DNA of 64,000 bases from Microcoleus vaginatus_C (GTDB lineage Bacteria; Cyanobacteriota; Cyanobacteriia; Cyanobacteriales; Microcoleaceae): the NCBI GenBank assembly GCA_040004035.1, contig JAMPLN010000013.1, one strand, 5' to 3'. Shown here one piece after another: positions 1-7,206 of the stretch. A program made the position numbers and the translations under genes. Positions within the stretch are counted from its first letter, which is position 1. Every line of letters starts with the position of its first letter. The notes under the pieces are model-generated. The model was not told the origin of the DNA. It saw only the letters and a program-made list of their open reading frames with translations, and did not search any database.

Positions 1-89
1 GTTAGTTTTTGGATTTTCTCCCATAGCTCTACTATCAAGGCTTCTTTTGCCTCGTTCGATAGCTGTTTTAGGTCGGGGAGTTTTTCCAT
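1..89 (-). CDS. IS66-like transposase, N-terminal fragment cut by window edge
   Basis: An open minus-strand frame starts at the ATG at 89-87 and runs off the left edge. Its 29 residues begin MEKLPDLKQLSNEAKEALIV and continue into a leucine-rich stretch ending near EKIQKL. This resembles the coiled-coil N terminus of IS66-family transposases, which typically open with a short LP.L..L..E.K..LI pattern. Only this opening piece is visible, so the catalytic DDE part cannot be judged and the element could be intact or decayed. The identification is by remembered family pattern and is moderately sure. Confidence 0.5.
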   Translation of the reverse strand, partial: MEKLPDLKQLSNEAKEALIVELWEKIQKL

Positions 90-1111
90 TCCTTGATCTA
101 ATGTCTATCTTGTCTTCTTGTCAAGGGGGTTGAGCAATTACATTTTGAGAGTCTAGCCGTTGACAGGCCACGAATGGAAACCAATACATTTCCATCGAAA
201 CTCCATGTCGGGAACCGCTGCTAATTTCTAGTGCATCAAACATTTAAGCTGTTGTGCATTTAACTCGGTCTTTTTCAATTCCCCTGTGGAAATAACCTCA
301 AATTCTCTGGCTTGGGGCCGGAGGAGGAAGTTTTCCCGAGTTACGCCTAGACATCTACTGATTCTTGGCGAAGTGTTAAGAGTCGCGAAGCAATCTCGCC
401 CGATCAAAACTATTCCCCTCTTAGTGGCTGCCCGATGTTTCTGCCGCGCCCATTGAGTCGGGTTTTAGCTTAAAACCGTTCAACGAAGAGGTGAAATTTC
501 CTTCAATTTTTACCGGATTGGCTTCCCCAGACTGCGTTCTGTGGAAGTTATATGCCCCACACCTTAATAGAAGATTGCTCGTTGGTATTTGGGGTTTTGA
601 GGGGATTTCCAGCCCGAAAAATAGGGTTTATACCCTTTTAGATTTTAGATTTTAGATTTTAGATTGAAGAATTGGGAATGACTTATTCCATAAGGGTTTG
701 GAGCTTGCCTACAGTTGGATTCTTTTTGTAAACTGGTTTTGCAAGTAGCTGGCAGGGGCATCGAGAACAAGTGCTGCCTCCCCTTGTTGAGGTAAAAGTT
801 AACCCCGGCGGGTAAATGCTTTCGGTAGATTTGCAGCGGTCGCGCTCTAGGTATTTCGATTCATGGCTGTCTTGTTTTTACCTTGACCACAGACTTGATC
901 GGGGATTGGTGAATGCAGGGAACAGACTTTACTGTAAAAAAGTAAAACATTTAATTTGCGACAATAATTCCCCGCGCGATCGCTCCGAGGCTTACACAAG
1001 CATTTGGGTCGCGAGGAGCAAATTGATCGCCCTTCGAGCATCCTTACTTGCACCCCCGGTCTTGAGGCGGCAGAAATTTATCCAGAATCTTAATATTCAG
1101 AATTCTTAGTA
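90..1111. other. Long intergenic stretch, no supported gene
   Basis: About 1 kb between the transposase start and the cyAbrB promoter. Both strands are broken by stops. The open frame at 816-1109 has no recognisable motif and looks accidental. The only clear structure is a TTTTAGA heptamer array at 636-665. Part of the left half may be the flank of the IS66-like element. Confidence 0.6.
636..665. repeat. TTTTAGA heptamer tandem array
   Basis: Four head-to-tail copies of TTTTAGA. The same unit recurs at 5601-5635, 43366-43391 and around 58968, and in inverse orientation near 3791-3812. This is typical of cyanobacterial short tandemly repeated repetitive (STRR) sequences. Confidence 0.85.
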
Positions 1112-1140
1112 TTGACAGTGAAACAAAGTTCATCTAATGT
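1112..1140 (+). promoter_or_regulatory. Strong sigma70-type promoter for the cyAbrB gene
   Basis: TTGACA at 1112-1117, a 17-bp spacer, and TAATGT at 1135-1140. The predicted start of transcription near 1147 leaves a leader of about 38 nt before the ATG at 1185. Confidence 0.7.
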
Positions 1141-1184
1141 GTTGTAATTGATATAAGTAAAGTCCAATAAGCGAGGTACGGTCA

Positions 1185-1595
1185 ATGGCAGAAACAGCTA
1201 CAGCACCCTTAACAGGAAAAGGTCTGCTTCAAAAAATCAAAGGCAGTGATTTGCCACGCAGAGAACTTGCAAAGCTTTGCGGCTACTTCACTGTCAGCAA
1301 AAGTGGAGAAACCCGGATTAATCTGGCTGAGTTTTACGATGCAGTGTTAGCTGCTAAGGGCATTGAGCTAGAGAAGTCGAAAGCAGACGGACGCGGACGA
1401 GAAGCGAGTTATCGAGCTAGCGTTCACAAGAATGGTTCGATCGTGATCGGGGCAAATTATACCCAAGAAATGGGATTAAAGCCGGGAGACGAGTTTGAAA
1501 TTAAGCTCGGATACAAGCACATTCGCTTGATTCAGATCGATGTGGACAGACCGGATGTGGATGTGGATGATGAAGAGGAGGATACAGAAGAATAG
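1185..1595 (+). CDS. cyAbrB-family transcriptional regulator
   Basis: A 136-residue DNA-binding regulator of the cyanobacterial AbrB-like (cyAbrB, CalA type) family. In these proteins the AbrB-like swapped-hairpin domain is C-terminal, unlike Bacillus AbrB. Here the N-terminal part (about residues 9-70) carries the family hallmark LPRRELAKLCGYFTV. The C-terminal AbrB-like strand region spans about 85-125 (VHKNGSIVIG, MGLKPGDEFEIKLGYKHI). The protein ends in a very acidic tail of D and E residues. Known members influence nitrogen and carbon gene expression, often as repressors. It is monocistronic behind a near-consensus promoter, which suggests high constitutive expression. I am confident of the family but not of which paralogue (cyAbrB1 or 2) this is. 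Confidence 0.92.
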   Translation: MAETATAPLTGKGLLQKIKGSDLPRRELAKLCGYFTVSKSGETRINLAEFYDAVLAAKGIELEKSKADGRGREASYRASVHKNGSIVIGANYTQEMGLKPGDEFEIKLGYKHIRLIQIDVDRPDVDVDDEEEDTEE

Positions 1596-1600
1596 AGGCG

Positions 1601-1632
1601 ATTCCCTGCGGGATAGCTTCGCTTCACGCAAT
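1601..1632. repeat. Dispersed repeat, copy also found inside ureF
   Basis: The sequence GGCGATTCCCTGCGGGATAG and the following CTTCGCTTCACGC match, in reverse complement, about 31 bases of the ureF coding region at 6053-6084. A looser relative lies at 3847-3906. It is a short mobile or amplified repeat of unknown mechanism. Confidence 0.75.
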
Positions 1633-1708
1633 GCAGTCAGCCGATAGCAAGGCGACTGGATTTGGCTTCGCTACACGAGTATTTGCGCGCCACCCTTCGA
1701 TTTAACTG

Positions 1709-2176
1709 ATGAGCTGTCTTGACTATTTCTATTTTCTCTTGTCCCGCAAAGACTACAGTGCCTCTGAACTTCGCAAAAAGGGGCAAGAGAAAGGTTTTGG
1801 CAATGAGGAAATATTGGAGGCGATCGCGCAAATTCAAGACCGCGGCTATCAGTCCGACACTCGCTTGGTGGCAAACTCGATCGCCTCTGCAGCAGGCAAA
1901 TACGGAAAGTCGGCCATCAAGCGCAAGTGCCTGCAAAAAGGAATTACCAACGATTTGTTCGAGCAAGTCTGGGAAGAAGAAATTGCCGAAAATCAGGACT
2001 CCGAAGCAGAAAAACTGGCCGAATTAAAAGCCAAAGTCATGCGGAAATACAAGATCGATACTTGGGGTAAAGCAGATGCGAAAACCAAGGGCAAAGTCTT
2101 GAATTACCTGCAATACAGGGGCTTTAATGCCTTTGAAATTTGGCGGCAGTGGCAGGCGGAAGAAGAGGATGAGTAA
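1709..2176 (+). CDS. recX: RecX-family regulatory protein
   Basis: 155 residues of all-helical RecX type. RecX binds RecA filaments and limits RecA activity. The N terminus carries the family signature LDYFYFLLSRKDYSASELRK, followed by helices with the usual spacing (EEILEAIAQIQDRGYQSD, then KSAIKRKCLQKGI). The third repeat ends in YLQYRGF.. and an acidic tail. Length fits the family (about 150-260). recA is not adjacent here, which is common in cyanobacteria. The ATG at 1709 puts the first RecX helix at the very N terminus, so a slightly longer native start cannot be ruled out. Confidence 0.85.
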   Translation: MSCLDYFYFLLSRKDYSASELRKKGQEKGFGNEEILEAIAQIQDRGYQSDTRLVANSIASAAGKYGKSAIKRKCLQKGITNDLFEQVWEEEIAENQDSEAEKLAELKAKVMRKYKIDTWGKADAKTKGKVLNYLQYRGFNAFEIWRQWQAEEEDE

Positions 2177-2203
2177 GTTATAGGACAACCCTCGATCGAT
2201 GTG

Positions 2204-2245
2204 GCCCCCAGATAGTCAAGCACAACTGTACCGCTGCCTGGGGGC
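2204..2245. terminator. Hairpin between convergent recX and DUF4385 gene
   Basis: GCCCCCAG (2204-2211) pairs with CTGGGGGC (2238-2245) across a 26-nt loop. It lies between two converging genes. There is no good T-tract on either side, so its role as a bidirectional terminator is only probable. Confidence 0.4.
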
Positions 2246-2279
2246 TAAATTGTAAGTTCTGAGTTTTTGTAACTTTATG

Positions 2280-2795
2280 TCAATCCTCAGACTTGACTAA
2301 ATAAGATTCGTACATCTGCCGGTGTCTGGCTAAAAGCTGGAGATATTTCTCATTGATTTTGGCCAGCATCCATTTCTCTTGAAAAATGGCTGCGGATTCT
2401 GCTTTCACCGGATCTGTTTCTAGCGGCAAAATATCTTTTCGAGCGGCGCTTTGCTCAGCAACAGACTTCAGCTTTTGAGGGTTTTGCTGGTATTTTCGAC
2501 CGCTTTTGTGGTTGGCGTAGCGACGCGATCGAGTATACCCCATTTGCAAGAACTTGCGGGCCATGTCGGCTCCCACAAAATCTTCGCGATCGAGATACTC
2601 TAAAAACAAGGAGTAAATTTTGCTGCTGGACTCCCTGGCAATTTCAGGAGTCTTAAATCTCCAGAAAGGCAGAATTTCTCCTTTGTAGGGTTCCACCAAC
2701 AAGACTCCCTGTTCCCCTTTCCCTACGCGATAAAGTTCCGGGTGCTGTCGAAAGTCGATGTTCTTAAAATCCAAAGAGTAGTCAAACTGCTTCAT
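2280..2795 (-). CDS. DUF4385 family protein
   Basis: 171-residue soluble protein matching the DUF4385 pattern: FDYSLDFKNIDFR.HPELYRV near the N terminus, then GEQGVLLVEPYK and LPFWRFKTPEIA, and a basic stretch TRSRRYANHKSGRKY around residues 87-101. The function of the family is unknown. Members occur in bacteria, archaea and phages. No signal peptide or membrane segment is seen. Its ATG overlaps the stop of the upstream DoxX-like gene by 4 bp (2792-2795), so the two are probably co-translated from one message. The C-terminal half is basic and lysine-rich, which might fit nucleic acid binding, but that is only a guess. Confidence 0.85.
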   Translation of the reverse strand: MKQFDYSLDFKNIDFRQHPELYRVGKGEQGVLLVEPYKGEILPFWRFKTPEIARESSSKIYSLFLEYLDREDFVGADMARKFLQMGYTRSRRYANHKSGRKYQQNPQKLKSVAEQSAARKDILPLETDPVKAESAAIFQEKWMLAKINEKYLQLLARHRQMYESYLVKSED

Positions 2796-3217
2796 CGGGC
2801 ATTTTCTGTTCTATCTGGAACTATAGAAGCCCGGGGTTTACCTTCGTCTGGTTGGGTATAAACCCAGGCCCAAGCAATCAAGACGGCTTGAAAAGGCAGC
2901 CTGAACCAATACAGTAATTGGTTGTGGGGAATCCCTTCTATGGGAATGTTGTTGACGGCTTGATTGATATTAGCTGGAAACACGGCAATAAACAAGGCAA
3001 TTAATCCCCACGCCGCCGCCCTGCTCACAGGAGGAACTAACAGCCCAATTCCGCCCAAAATCTCGAAAAAACCGCTGATATAAACCAAGGCTTCCGGGTA
3101 AGGAAGCTGGGGCGGCACAATTCTGATAAAAGGTGCGGGTACTGCAAAGTGCAGCACGCCTACAATACTGATAGCTACTGCGAGGATAACTCGCCAAATT
3201 TCTTTTTGACTTTTCAT
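2792..3217 (-). CDS. DoxX-like integral membrane protein
   Basis: The ATG at 3217 gives a 141-residue protein beginning MKSQKEIWRVILAVAISIVG. A longer frame to 3295 exists, but the added residues are not membrane-like and lack family character. Four hydrophobic segments are visible: near residues 9-30, 46-66 (with YISGFFEILGGIGLLVPP), 68-90 and 106-126. The GFFEILGGIGLL motif of the second helix is typical of DoxX/DoxX-like small membrane proteins. Known relatives include a subunit of archaeal thiosulfate:quinone oxidoreductase, but most bacterial homologues have no defined substrate. It is translationally coupled to the DUF4385 gene downstream. Confidence 0.8.
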   Translation of the reverse strand: MKSQKEIWRVILAVAISIVGVLHFAVPAPFIRIVPPQLPYPEALVYISGFFEILGGIGLLVPPVSRAAAWGLIALFIAVFPANINQAVNNIPIEGIPHNQLLYWFRLPFQAVLIAWAWVYTQPDEGKPRASIVPDRTENAR

Positions 3218-3297
3218 GGGCAATGGGTAATTAATAATTGTTAAATTGCTGCGATAATGCTTGCCAAAATTCGCTATCTGCGATCGAGATGACAAGA

Positions 3298-4242
3298 AAA
3301 CTGAGCCCCAAAAATTCCAGCTTTCCGGGTTTGTCTGCTTTTGCTGGTGGCTGTAACGATTTTATTTCGTATAAAAACCAGATTTCTTGGTAACTCCCAG
3401 ACAAGTTTTCACAGCCCCAAACTGGAGGAAGCGAGAACTGGAATCCCACGCCTGCGCGTTGACTGCCAAAAACAGATAGCGCGCATTTTGATAACAAGAT
3501 TTTAATGTCTAGTGCCCTGTTCCTGTCTCTATCTTCGGGTAGTGAAATATGATTTTTGTTCCGGCTTTGGCTTCGTCAGCAGCCAAACCAGTGGGGGATT
3601 TTCTCGATCGGCAAATGCACCACCGCTTAACATTAAATAAATCATCGCCGCAATTGATGAGTGCGATTGCTGCTAAGTTTGACCGAAAGCATCCAGGATA
3701 CAAGCCCCCGGATTCATCCGTAGAGAAATAAAAAACCTGTATCCGATAAAGGAGCCCCCGAATTTATCCGTGGGGTCAATGCTTCAATTCTTTAATCTAA
3801 AATCTAAAATCGATTGACCTAGCCTTCCAGACGCTTCCCTATCCTACCCTACGGGAACCCCTGCGGGGAACGGGAACCCTTGCGGGAAGATAGCTTTGCT
3901 AGCGCGTACCTTGATGAGACTAATTAAGGCGAGTAATTTGTCAATAACTTTTAGAATTATTTAATATTGGCGCTTTTAGAATTATTGGCAGAGGCAATTC
4001 GGGAACGCTCTGTAATTAAAATTACTATCTAAAGTTTGAATTTTGTCAACTTCCGACAGATGTTAGAATGAAATTATCGAATTTGCTAAAAAGTCGATCG
4101 TCGTAGCAACTCCCCAACCCTTCTGCTGGAATTCAAAATAGTCACCAACGGCAGGAACTTTTTACCCACCACATTATTCAAAAAGATTGAGCCTCCAAGC
4201 GCTGTGTCATTTTTATCTACACGCAATCAATCACCGACGACC
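3298..4242. other. Intergenic region with repeat fragments
   Basis: No gene is supported. The stretch holds two direct copies of a CCCCCGAATTTATCCGT-like sequence (about 3705-3725 and 3756-3776), inverse TTTTAGA heptamers (3791-3812), a CCCTGCGGG-type palindromic block (3847-3906), and AT-rich sequence before the DUF4168 gene. Small open frames at 3231-3497 and 3549-3731 have no motifs. Confidence 0.6.
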
Positions 4243-4734
4243 ATGAACACCTCACTAAACACCTCTAAATTTGGCATAAACCGGATGCTGCGACAATCGC
4301 TGTTGCTTGGCATCTTTTCTGCAGCAGCTTTAGCTAGCGGATGGGCGCCCGGTTTGTATGGACAATCCCCAAACCTCGTTTTCGGATCTGCAGCCCAAGC
4401 TCAAGAAATTAGCAGCGAAGAAATTACTAGCTACGCTCGTGCTGTGTTGGCAATAGAACCCAGACGGGTGGAAGCTTATAACGAAATTAAAGGAATGGCT
4501 GGGGGCTCGGTTCCCAGAGTAGTGTGCAACGAAACTCAGGAAATCAATAGGTTGTCGGGAGGTGTTCGCGGCATCGCGGTGAATTACTGCCAACAAGCTA
4601 AAAAAGTTATCGAAACCAATGGTTTGACAGTTAGTCGCTTCAACCAGCTCACTTTGCTCCAGCAAGCGGACCCGGCAGTCAAACAGCGAATTCAAGCCGA
4701 GCTCCTGCGACTGCAACAAGCTGGCAATCAATAA
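4243..4734 (+). CDS. Exported DUF4168 protein
   Basis: From the ATG at 4243 the protein is 163 residues. A GTG at 4204 would add 13 residues without motif. The N terminus has a positively charged segment (FGINRMLRQS), a hydrophobic stretch (LLLGIFSAAALASGWA) and an AQA-type signal peptidase site just before QEISSEEI, so export is likely. The mature part matches DUF4168: I..YARAVLAIEPRRVEAYNEI, then VCNE, and a long C-terminal helix rich in Q and A (LLQQADPAVKQRIQAELLRL). DUF4168 proteins are common in cyanobacteria and proteobacteria, and their role is unknown. Two cysteines in the mature region (VVCNE and NYCQQ) could form a disulfide in the periplasm. Confidence 0.85.
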   Translation: MNTSLNTSKFGINRMLRQSLLLGIFSAAALASGWAPGLYGQSPNLVFGSAAQAQEISSEEITSYARAVLAIEPRRVEAYNEIKGMAGGSVPRVVCNETQEINRLSGGVRGIAVNYCQQAKKVIETNGLTVSRFNQLTLLQQADPAVKQRIQAELLRLQQAGNQ

Positions 4735-4921
4735 GCTTGAGGGTTTGAGTCTTTCTTCCTCTCCCGTTCTATTAGACTTCTCCATAAAAGCTTGTTCACG
4801 GCAGGCAGGATGCCTAACCGCTACCTCCCCCCAACAATAATATTGGAGATTTAAGTTGTTCGAGTTCCTAGGCGGTAGGCAAAATTTTTTGAAAAAAAAG
4901 CGATCGTCTGTGATAAAGTGC

Positions 4922-4950
4922 TTGACAAAATAACATGAATTTGGTAATAA
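4922..4950 (+). promoter_or_regulatory. Sigma70-type promoter upstream of ure genes
   Basis: TTGACA (4922-4927), 17-bp spacer, TAATAA (4945-4950). Predicted transcription starts about 210 nt before the ureE ATG. Confidence 0.55.
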
Positions 4951-5061
4951 GACCAGAACGGGAGCGGTCAGAGAGATGAATATTTTTCAACTTGCTGTAA
5001 ATTGGAATGAGATATAGCGATCGCCAACACGATTAAGACGTTTTTAATTTCTTAAACATGA

Positions 5062-5090
5062 GCTGAAGATTGGAACTTCAGTCTTTCTTA
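5062..5090 (+). terminator. Possible intrinsic terminator/attenuator in the ure leader
   Basis: CTGAAG and CTTCAG form a 6-bp stem around a 7-nt loop, followed by TCTTTCTTATT. It falls between the promoter and ureE, so it could end a short RNA of about 130 nt or attenuate the operon. The stem is short, so confidence is low. Confidence 0.35.
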
Positions 5091-5112
5091 TTCCTTCGGC
5101 TATAAAAAAGAT

Positions 5113-5154
5113 ATTCCTCAAAAACTAAATGTCAAGTGAATTGCTCTGAGGAAT
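5113..5154 (+). promoter_or_regulatory. Hairpin masking the ureE ribosome binding site
   Basis: ATTCCTCA (5113-5120) is perfectly complementary to TGAGGAAT (5147-5154). The second arm contains the only GAGG-type ribosome binding sequence before the ureE ATG at 5166. Folding would hide it. Confidence 0.45.
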
Positions 5155-5165
5155 AGAATATAAAA

Positions 5166-5603
5166 ATGCTAACCTTCACAAAACATTTACCTGCAAATCC
5201 CGATGCTATTGTCAGCTTTACTTTACAAATGACAGCAGACGATCGCACTCGCAGCCGTCACCGATTCGAGACAGAGACGGGGGAAAAGCTGCACCTGAGT
5301 TTGCCCAGAGGTACGGTACTGCGCGATCGAGATTTATTGCAGTCGGAAGACGGTAGCTGTTTGGTACTGGTAAGTGCAAAACCCGAACCGGTTCTGACAG
5401 CGCGGGCATCAAGTCCGCTGCGACTGATGCGGGCAGCTTATCATTTAGGAAACCGTCACGTAGCTTTAGAAATTGCCGATAATTATTTAAGGCTTTCTCC
5501 CGACTCTGTGTTGCAGGGAATGCTCGAAAAAATGGGTTTGGAAGTAACAGAGGAAATTGTGCCGTTTCAGCCGGAAATGGGCGCTTACGGGCACAGCCAT
5601 TAG
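5166..5603 (+). CDS. ureE: Urease accessory protein UreE
   Basis: 145-residue nickel metallochaperone that delivers Ni to the urease apo-complex through UreG. The N-terminal peptide-binding domain (about 1-72) holds the typical R.R.R..TE.G..L.LSLPRGT.L..GD-like sequence (TETGEKLHLSLPRGTVLRDRDLL). The C-terminal metal-binding domain (about 75-145) holds LRLMRAAYHLGNRHVALEI with the conserved His of the Ni site. The tail is short (GAYGHSH) with two His, not the long poly-His tail of some UreE. First gene of ureE-ureF-ureG; the structural urease genes are not in this window. The TAG stop is itself the first three bases of a TTTTAGA-type heptamer array. Confidence 0.93.
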   Translation: MLTFTKHLPANPDAIVSFTLQMTADDRTRSRHRFETETGEKLHLSLPRGTVLRDRDLLQSEDGSCLVLVSAKPEPVLTARASSPLRLMRAAYHLGNRHVALEIADNYLRLSPDSVLQGMLEKMGLEVTEEIVPFQPEMGAYGHSH

Positions 5604-5635
5604 ATTTTAGATTTTAGATTTTAGATTTTAGATTT
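5601..5635. repeat. TTTTAGA heptamer array overlapping the ureE stop codon
   Basis: TTTTAGA units run from the TAG stop of ureE (5601-5603) for about 34 bp. Confidence 0.8.
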
Positions 5636-5700
5636 ACTCCCACCGATGAATCCGAGGGCTTGTGACTAAATTGCTTTCGGCCATTCAAGAAGCAAGAAGT

Positions 5701-5728
5701 CAACAGTCAACAGTCAACAGTCAACAGT
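5701..5728. repeat. CAACAGT heptamer array ending in the ureF start codon
   Basis: Four exact CAACAGT units. The last two bases of the array (GT at 5727-5728) are the first two bases of the ureF GTG start. A six-unit array of the same heptamer lies at 9711-9756. Confidence 0.85.
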
Positions 5729-6440
5729 GAACAATCAACTTTTATCTTTGTTGCAGTTAGCTTTTGCACCTGTAGGAGCTTATAGTTATTCTGAGGGAAT
5801 CGAAAGTCTGGTAGAAACCGGTGCGATCGACAGCGAGATTACTTTGAGAAATTGGTTAGAAAATTCGCTGCAATTCGGGGCTGTGCGAGTAGAAGCCGCT
5901 GTGGTGGTAAGGGCTTTGAGGGCGGCACAGAAAGGGGATTTGACAGCTTTGAATTACTGGAATGCTTGGGCGACTGCTACTAAGGAAACAGAAGAATTGC
6001 GCTTGCAAAGTTGGCAAATGGGGCGGACTTTGGTCAGGTTGCTGCTGGATTTGCGTGAAGCGAAGCTATCCCGCAGGGAATCGCCCGTTGCTTCTGGGTT
6101 AACCACAATTGTAAAAGAATTCGTGGAATCTGGCAGCAATCAGTGCAATTTTGCGATCGGCTTTGGCATTGCCGCCGCCAACTGGCAGATTGAAGAGGAA
6201 GCCGCCGTGTTAGGATATTTGTACAGTTGGGCTGCAAATTTGGCGAGTGCGGGCGTAAAACTGATTCCCCTCGGTCAAACAGCCGGTCAACAGTTACTGT
6301 TAGATTTGCAGTTTCAAATTAGCTGTACGGCGCAAGAAGTTTTAAAATTAGAAGATGATGAGCTTGGTAGTTGCAGTTGGGGATTAGGACTCGCTAGCAT
6401 GGCGCACGAAACTCAGTACACTCGATTGTTTCGCAGTTGA
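5727..6440 (+). CDS. ureF: Urease accessory protein UreF
   Basis: 237-residue component of the UreF-UreG-UreD activation complex, which loads nickel and CO2 into urease. The N terminus shows the family motif LLQLAFAPVGAYSYSEGIE. Later come LLRLL-type helices, NFAIGFGIAAANWQIEEEAA and SWAANLASAGVKLIPLGQTAGQ, and the C terminus has FRS. The start is the GTG at 5727, which puts the motif at residue 6. No better start exists because the upstream sequence is a heptamer array. The segment REAKLSRRES (about residues 110-119) is encoded by a dispersed repeat also present at 1601-1632, so it looks like a late in-frame insertion; everything downstream is still in frame. UreG follows after a spacer also made of repeats. 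Confidence 0.92.
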   Translation: MNNQLLSLLQLAFAPVGAYSYSEGIESLVETGAIDSEITLRNWLENSLQFGAVRVEAAVVVRALRAAQKGDLTALNYWNAWATATKETEELRLQSWQMGRTLVRLLLDLREAKLSRRESPVASGLTTIVKEFVESGSNQCNFAIGFGIAAANWQIEEEAAVLGYLYSWAANLASAGVKLIPLGQTAGQQLLLDLQFQISCTAQEVLKLEDDELGSCSWGLGLASMAHETQYTRLFRS

Positions 6441-6445
6441 AAATC

Positions 6446-6477
6446 AGAAGGAAGAAGGAAGAAGGAAGAAGGAAGAA
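6446..6477. repeat. GAAGGAA heptamer array between ureF and ureG
   Basis: Repeated AGAAGGA units directly after the ureF stop, followed by CCCAATG-type units (about 6488-6515) up to the ureG start. The two arrays fill the whole intergenic gap. Confidence 0.8.
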
Positions 6478-6529
6478 AAAGCAACTATGCCCAATCCCCG
6501 ATGCCCAATGCCCAATTACCAAAATAATT

Positions 6530-7126
6530 ATGAGTGCTTTTCGTGTAGGAATTGCGGGACCCGTTGGTTCCGGGAAAACAGCTTTACTGGATGCTTTGTG
6601 CAAGGCGCTGCGGCAGCAATACCAGATTGCCGTTGTTACTAATGATATCTATACTCAGGAAGATGCCCAGTTTTTGGTTCGGAGTCAAGCTTTGGAGAGC
6701 GATCGAATTTTGGGCGTAGAAACGGGAGGCTGTCCCCACACAGCCATCCGCGAAGATGCTTCCATTAACTTAGTAGCGATAGAAGAGTTAGAACAAAAAT
6801 TCACAGATTTAGATTTAGTATTTGTCGAAAGCGGCGGCGATAACTTGGCGGCAACTTTTAGCCCGGAGTTAGTAGATTTAACAATTTACGTGATCGATGT
6901 CGCTGCGGGCGATAAAATTCCGCGCAAAGGCGGGCCAGGAATTACTAAATCAGATTTATTAGTAATTAATAAAACAGACCTCGCACCTTATGTAGGAGCA
7001 GATTTAGGCGTGATGGAACGAGACGCTAAAAAAATGCGAGGCGAGAAACCTTTTGTTTTTACTAACTTGAAGACCCAAGAAGGATTAGAATCAGTAGTTA
7101 AATTCATCCACTCCCATATCGTGTAA
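6530..7126 (+). CDS. ureG: Urease accessory GTPase UreG
   Basis: 198 residues from the ATG at 6530 (MSAFRVGIAGPVGSGKTALL). An upstream in-frame start at 6437 would only add translated heptamer repeats, so it is rejected. UreG is the SIMIBI-class GTPase that powers nickel insertion into urease. Visible motifs are the P-loop GPVGSGKT (about 9-16), the switch ETGGCPHTAIRED with the metal-binding Cys-Pro-His, the ESGGDNLAATFSPELVD block, and the NKTD guanine-specificity motif. The length fits the family. It ends the ureEFG group; the next gene, murG, is convergent. Confidence 0.95.
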   Translation: MSAFRVGIAGPVGSGKTALLDALCKALRQQYQIAVVTNDIYTQEDAQFLVRSQALESDRILGVETGGCPHTAIREDASINLVAIEELEQKFTDLDLVFVESGGDNLAATFSPELVDLTIYVIDVAAGDKIPRKGGPGITKSDLLVINKTDLAPYVGADLGVMERDAKKMRGEKPFVFTNLKTQEGLESVVKFIHSHIV

Positions 7127-7129
7127 AAC

Positions 7130-7190
7130 ATCCGCCTTCATTTGCCTTCATCTGCGTTCATCTGCGCTCATCTGCCTTCATCTGCGGTTA
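7130..7190. repeat. 11-bp tandem repeat CTTCATCTGCG
   Basis: Five imperfect units of TTCATCTGC(G/C)(T/C) between ureG and murG. A related piece occurs in the hairpin at 25971-26008. Confidence 0.6.
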
Positions 7191-7206
7191 AAACCCCTAA
7201 AAAATC

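Larger units (their letters stand above)
4735..5165. other. Leader region upstream of the urease accessory genes
   Basis: A 430-bp gap holding a promoter (4922-4950), a hairpin with U-rich tail (about 5062-5090) and a second hairpin that covers the ureE ribosome binding site (5113-5154). One 13-codon micro-ORF begins at ATG 4977. No larger gene is seen. Confidence 0.55.

Noticed and set aside
816..1109. 97-residue frame upstream of cyAbrB
   Set aside because: No motif, no ribosome binding site and a composition unlike neighbours.
3231..3497. 88-residue minus-strand frame before the DoxX-like gene
   Set aside because: It overlaps repeat-like sequence and has no motif.
6437..6529. Longer UreG starting at 6437
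   Set aside because: The additional residues are translated heptamer repeats; family alignment begins at MSAFRVGIAG.
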